Source: Chloroflexia bacterium
GTDB lineage: Bacteria > Chloroflexota > Chloroflexia > Thermomicrobiales > UBA6265
Direction of reading: 5' to 3'
Assembly: GCA_013697005.1 (NCBI GenBank)
Contig: JACCXM010000464.1
Coordinates: 1-32,241, forward strand
Length of the DNA stretch: 32,241 nt
The notes under the pieces were generated by a model. That model was not told where the DNA came from, made no database searches, and saw only the letters and a list, made by a program, of their open reading frames with translations. This document shows, in pieces, positions 29,234 to 32,241 of this stretch. The position numbers and the translations under genes are program-made. The first letter of the stretch is position 1; every line of letters begins with the position of its first letter.

Positions 29234-30271
29234 CTACGCGGAGGCGTCGTTGTCGTCGTCCTCGTCCTTTTCGCGGGCATGAACCATCTGCAACGCCACG
29301 TCAATGGCCGCCAGCATGCTCGATTCGCTCGCGATCCCCTGCCCGGCGATATCGAAGGCGGTGCCGTGATCGACCGAGGTACGGATGATGGGAAGCCCGT
29401 AACTGACATTCACCCCGGAATCGAAGGCCAGCAGCTTCATCGGGATATGCCCCTGGTCGTGGTATTGGGCGACGACGATGTCGTAGGCGCCTTTGGTCGC
29501 GCGCAGAAAGACGGTATCGGGTGGTTGCGGATCGCTGACATCGAGACCGCGCTCGCGCGCGGCGCGAATTGCCGGTTCGATGCGGAGAGATTCTTCGTTT
29601 CCAAAGAGCCCGCCCTCACTGGCGTGCGGATTCAGACCGGCGACCGCGATGCGCGGCCGCGCGATCCCGAGCGCACGGCAGGCATCGTGCGCGATCTGGA
29701 TGACGTCCCCGACCCGCTTCGGTGTCACCCGCGCGATCGCTTCGTCCAACGCGACGTGGGTACTGACATGGACAATGCGCAAATTCGGCCCGACGAGGAG
29801 CATGCTCACCCGCGTTGCGTCCGTTCGCTCGGTCAAGAGCTCGGTGTGCCCGGCATAGTCGTATCCCCCGCGGTGCATGGCGGCCTTGTTCAGTGGCGCG
29901 GTGACCACGGCGTCCACCGCGCCTGCCAGGGCCAAGTCGCAGGCGCGAAAGACGTACTCGACCGCGGCCGCGCCGGCGGCGGCGCTGACCTCCCCGATCG
30001 GGATGTCCTCGGGCGGTGCGTTTTCCAGATCGAGGAGGGTGAGCCGGCCAGGCGCGTAGGCTCCCTGGGCGGGTTCGCGCACGACGTCGAGATCGAGGGC
30101 CAGACCGAGCCAACCCGCGGCTCGGTCCAGGATGCGCCGGTCGCCAATGACGAGCGGCCGGCAGCGCGCGAAAACATCCTCATGGGCAAGGGTTTTGAGG
30201 ACGACCTCGGGACCGATCCCGGCTGGGTCGCCGATCGTGATCGCCAGGAGCGGCCGTGCCGCGCCGTTCAT
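29234..30271 (-). CDS. pdxA2: PdxA-family dehydrogenase, probable PdxA2 (four-carbon acid 4-phosphate dehydrogenase)
   Basis: A 345-residue NAD-dependent, metal-using dehydrogenase. Landmarks: 'AITIGDPAGIGPEVVLKTLAH' at the N-terminus, 'TAPLNKAAMHRGGYDYAGHTELL' with the first metal His, 'VAGLNPHASEGGLFGNEE' and 'VAQYHDQGHIPMKLLAFDSGVNVSYGLPIIRTSVDHGTAFDIAG' with the other two. The ATG 30271 follows GGAGG and replaces the track's longer start. Family members act on 4-hydroxythreonine 4-phosphate in B6 synthesis (PdxA) or on D-threonate/D-erythronate 4-phosphate (PdxA2), giving dihydroxyacetone phosphate and CO2. The DUF1537 kinase next door argues for the PdxA2 role. An Asp/Glu-rich C-terminus (KDEDDDNDASA) is unusual. 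Confidence 0.9.
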   Translation of the reverse strand: MNGAARPLLAITIGDPAGIGPEVVLKTLAHEDVFARCRPLVIGDRRILDRAAGWLGLALDLDVVREPAQGAYAPGRLTLLDLENAPPEDIPIGEVSAAAGAAAVEYVFRACDLALAGAVDAVVTAPLNKAAMHRGGYDYAGHTELLTERTDATRVSMLLVGPNLRIVHVSTHVALDEAIARVTPKRVGDVIQIAHDACRALGIARPRIAVAGLNPHASEGGLFGNEESLRIEPAIRAARERGLDVSDPQPPDTVFLRATKGAYDIVVAQYHDQGHIPMKLLAFDSGVNVSYGLPIIRTSVDHGTAFDIAGQGIASESSMLAAIDVALQMVHAREKDEDDDNDASA

Positions 30272-30442
30272 CGGACCTCCATAGTTCGCTCGCCTCTCTC
30301 TGCCCGGCGATGATCGCACAGCCCAACCCGGTTGTGACCGCGGTGTGTTTGGCGCGGGAGCGATCGTCCACATTGCCCCGGTTGGAGCACCGCGCTACGC
30401 TCTGTGTGCTACGCATCGATTCAGATTGGATGACCGTCCCGC

Positions 30443-31231
30443 ATGACTGGCCCGCTTGCCAATTTTGCTATCACCGCCGGGGTCGTCGTCCTGGCGCTGC
30501 TTGGTCTGACGCTGGTGCGGCGCACCGTTCCGCACGACCGGTTGGCGCAGCACACCGATGTCGCGGGTTATGTCTATGCGGTGATCGGCGTCATCTACGC
30601 CGTCATTCTGGCCCAGGTCGTCATTGCCGCCTGGGAAGAGTACCGGGATGCCCGCGCCGTGGCGGCCGACGAGGCCAACGCGGTGCTCAACCTGGCGCGC
30701 TTGGCCCAGGTCTGGCCCACCACGGACCGGGTCCCCGTCGAAAACGCGCTGTCCGCCTACGCCGGCCATGTCGTCGACGTCGAGTGGCCGGCGATGGCGC
30801 GGGATCAGTTCGATCCGGATTTACACACCTCGATCGTGCACACCCTCTGGCAGGCCGTCAACCAGGCCGGAGCGCGCGCTGGCAACCGCGATCCGGTCTA
30901 CGCCGCGTCCTTGCAACAACTCGATGCGCTGGACGGAGCCCGGCGCAGCCGGGTTCTTCTCGGCGAAGACGGGCTGCCGGCGGCAATGACGATCACCCTG
31001 ATCGTCGGCGCCGTCGTTACGGTTGGGTTTACCTATCTCTTCGCCGTCGACGATGGCTGGATTCATGGGCTGATGACCGCCAGTCTGGCCACGATGGTGG
31101 CGCTCCTGCTCCTGCTGGAATACCAGCTCCAGACGCCGTTTGCCGGAATTTCGGCGATCGAGCCGGCGGCCATGGAGCTCGTCCGCGCGGAGATCGATGG
31201 TGGTTTGGCCCCGAATGGAAGTGCGCCGTGA
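30443..31231 (+). CDS. DUF4239 (bestrophin-like) family membrane protein
   Basis: A 262-residue membrane protein. Helices: 'FAITAGVVVLALLGLTLV', 'VAGYVYAVIGVIYAVILAQVVIAAWEEY', then a long soluble region with 'ADEANAVLNLARLAQVWP' and 'VEWPAMAR', and two C-terminal helices 'AMTITLIVGAVVTVGFTYLFAV' and 'LMTASLATMVALLLLLEYQL', ending 'PFAGISAIEPAAMELV'. The 'YAVIGVxYAVILAxVVxxxWE' block and the closing 'PFxGxxxIxPxAM' are distinctive of DUF4239. The fold relates it to bestrophin-type anion channels, but function is unproven. The downstream gene overlaps by GTGA. No good ribosome site was found. Confidence 0.87.
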   Translation: MTGPLANFAITAGVVVLALLGLTLVRRTVPHDRLAQHTDVAGYVYAVIGVIYAVILAQVVIAAWEEYRDARAVAADEANAVLNLARLAQVWPTTDRVPVENALSAYAGHVVDVEWPAMARDQFDPDLHTSIVHTLWQAVNQAGARAGNRDPVYAASLQQLDALDGARRSRVLLGEDGLPAAMTITLIVGAVVTVGFTYLFAVDDGWIHGLMTASLATMVALLLLLEYQLQTPFAGISAIEPAAMELVRAEIDGGLAPNGSAP

Positions 31232-31461
31232 GTGACGATATCGTGTTTCTGATGTCGGCCCCGAACGAACCAATGGCCCGTTTCTGGGAGCAGGTCCTCG
31301 GTGACGAGGGTATCCCGGCGCTGGTGCGTCCGGGTGGTCCTGGCGCCGGCGGTTGGGGATCAGTGGCCACCTTTAGCCACGATCTCCTGGTGCGACAGAG
31401 CGATCTGGAACGGGCCCGCGAGATTGTCGCCGACGACGACGAGGAACCGAAGGATTCATAG
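31228..31461 (+). CDS. DUF2007-like small putative signal-transducing protein
   Basis: A 77-residue soluble protein starting at GTG 31228, inside a GTGA overlap with the DUF4239 gene; the track's 401-residue frame from 30256 is a shadow upstream of this point. It reads 'IVFLMSAPNEPMARFWEQVLGDEGIPALVRPGG' then 'HDLLVRQSDLERAREIVAD', the DUF2007 plan of 'APNExEAxxxxxxLexxGIPallr...lVpexdlerArell'. Function is unknown. Translation coupling suggests it acts with the membrane protein. Confidence 0.82.
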   Translation: MSDDIVFLMSAPNEPMARFWEQVLGDEGIPALVRPGGPGAGGWGSVATFSHDLLVRQSDLERAREIVADDDEEPKDS

Positions 31462-31466
31462 GCGCT

Positions 31467-31925
31467 TCAGGAGCGGCGGAACGTCACCTGAATTGTGACG
31501 TGTTGTCCGTCTTCGTTCACCACCGGGACGGCATCGATTCGCGGTATTGCGGTCGCGGCCGCTGGTGCGAGCGTACCGGTGGCGTAACCCCAGGCGATAT
31601 ACCCTCCCCCTTCGCGCCGCAGCACGCCGTCGACCGTCAGGTCATGCAGACCGTGACCGAATTCGGCGATCTGGTCCAACAGCTCGTCCACCATGTCGGC
31701 GAAGAGCGCCGCCAGATCTTCGCCCTCGCCGCGAATCGGCGACGCGCGGTCAGCCTCGGCATGGACCGGCGCGGACCCCAGCGCCAGCGCCAGCGTGCCC
31801 CGCAGAGCCGCCTCCAGCGCGGACCGGGGATCGAGCCCGCTGGCGTCGAGCGTGGCCACCCCGTCTGGATTCCAGGAGCTAATGGCAAACCCTGAAGCCG
31901 GAGGATCATGGTTCTCGATCATCAT
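31467..31925 (-). CDS. Hypothetical protein, weakly archease-like
   Basis: A 152-residue soluble protein; the ATG at 31925 has GAGG at 6 bases, while the track's start at 32201 would run through the palindromic non-coding region. The order 'SALEAALRGTLALAL', 'RGEGEDLAALFADMVDELLDQIAEFG', a Gly/Thr-rich strand pair and 'DAVPVVNEDGQHVTIQVTF' loosely follows archease, which activates the RtcB RNA ligase, where a 'GeDleeLLvdwLnellyl' helix is central. The usual archease 'H/DxxADxG' opening is replaced by 'NPDGVATLDASG'. No rtcB gene is in the window. I give the family only as a possibility. Confidence 0.6.
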   Translation of the reverse strand: MMIENHDPPASGFAISSWNPDGVATLDASGLDPRSALEAALRGTLALALGSAPVHAEADRASPIRGEGEDLAALFADMVDELLDQIAEFGHGLHDLTVDGVLRREGGGYIAWGYATGTLAPAAATAIPRIDAVPVVNEDGQHVTIQVTFRRS

Positions 31926-32066
31926 TAGCATCCTCGCGTTCTCGTGTTCTGCTCCTCGCCGCTTTCGGCACGATACCGTTTTGGCACTCCTCCGCGGTGG
32001 GCCCAGGCGACAGGCGGCGCTCTGGTGCTGCGCGTCGATGGTGTCCACCCAGGTGGACGGCGAACC

Positions 32067-32080
32067 GTTCCACGTGGAAC
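32067..32080. promoter_or_regulatory. Perfect 14-bp palindrome resembling a ParB-binding parS site
   Basis: GTTCCACGTGGAAC is a perfect inverted repeat. It differs from the widespread parS core (GTTTCACGTGAAAC) by one symmetric change. Eight bases before it lies a second dyad, GTCCACC-CA-GGTGGAC (32043-32058). The surrounding stretch, 31926-32241, has no convincing gene, which fits a control or segregation site. No parA or parB is visible in the window. Confidence 0.55.
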
Positions 32081-32241
32081 CCTTGGCAGGCGCCGCTTCC
32101 GCGGCCGGACGCACCATTCCGCCGATCTGGTATCCTCCGCTCGATCCCGGCGACCCCGCTCCGCCACTCCACCCCCATGCGGCGAAACGGATGCCGCGCA
32201 TGGAGCGTTGGAACGTGCGGAAAGGAGCGTCGGATCGCCGG

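Noticed and set aside
27880-30313. Long plus-strand ORFs (502 and 438 residues)
   Set aside because: Antisense to the DUF1537 kinase and PdxA2-like genes, which carry complete motifs.
30256-31227. Upstream extension of the DUF2007-like frame to 401 residues
   Set aside because: The upstream part is an out-of-frame reading of the DUF4239 gene; the GTGA overlap gives the proper start.
1-32241. CRISPR arrays, tRNAs, rRNAs, insertion sequences
   Set aside because: No regularly spaced repeats with unique spacers, no cloverleaf or rRNA motifs, and no transposase or integrase motifs were seen; the tandem octamers and heptamers lack spacers.

Overview
The window is high-GC bacterial chromosome with short intergenic gaps, many 4-base ATGA/GTGA gene overlaps and several small dispersed palindromic repeats. 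Gene content points to a Chloroflexota-type organism, possibly a Thermomicrobia/Sphaerobacter relative: the ECF transporter style, a ScyD/ScyE-like propeller, oligopeptide-type ABC loci beside sugar-acid enzymes, and the rpsP-khpA-rimM order. This placement rests on protein style alone. I see no rRNA, tRNA, CRISPR array, transposase or phage gene.

Layout. 1-4087 (minus): the start of a small unknown protein, then an Opp/Dpp-type ABC importer (Tat-exported binding protein, then two permeases) with a large stem-loop between binding protein and permeases. 4335-4544: relic of a VOC/glyoxalase gene. 4781-6879 (plus): an L-rhamnonate-dehydratase-like enolase-superfamily enzyme and an HpcH/HpaI aldolase, together a dehydratase/aldolase route for a deoxy-sugar acid. 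7065-10892: two small coupled unknown genes, an APH(6)-like kinase (minus), a D-2-hydroxyacid dehydrogenase, a relic of a flavin monooxygenase, and an unknown protein with a HicB-like front and a DinB-like back. 11066-13273 (plus): two secreted proteins, a ScyD/ScyE-like propeller and a VWA-domain protein.

13174-18080 (minus) is the most notable part. A cobalamin riboswitch precedes three overlapping genes: a secreted alpha/alpha-barrel repeat protein, a fusion of a DUF4430-like extracytoplasmic domain with an EcfT membrane subunit, and a double EcfA ATPase. The first two proteins resemble the two domains of animal transcobalamin/intrinsic factor, and no S-component is visible. I read this as a candidate vitamin B12 (or corrinoid) uptake system.

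18221-20354 (plus): TauE/SafE permease, DUF1634 protein and an MTA/SAH-nucleosidase-like enzyme. 20396-21087: a HigB/HigA-type toxin-antitoxin pair followed by a partial copy of the nucleosidase 3' end. 21191-22705 (minus): rimM, khpA and rpsP with a good promoter. 23263-25460: a decayed ATPase/TPR regulator with several frameshifts. 26066-30271 (minus): pdxA2-like, DUF1537 kinase and DhaK-DhaL fusion, a likely four-carbon sugar-acid module. 30443-31925: a DUF4239-like membrane protein, a DUF2007-like small protein and an unknown, possibly archease-like protein. The right end is non-coding and holds a perfect 14-bp palindrome resembling a ParB-binding parS site.

All family assignments come from reading motifs by eye; no database search was run.
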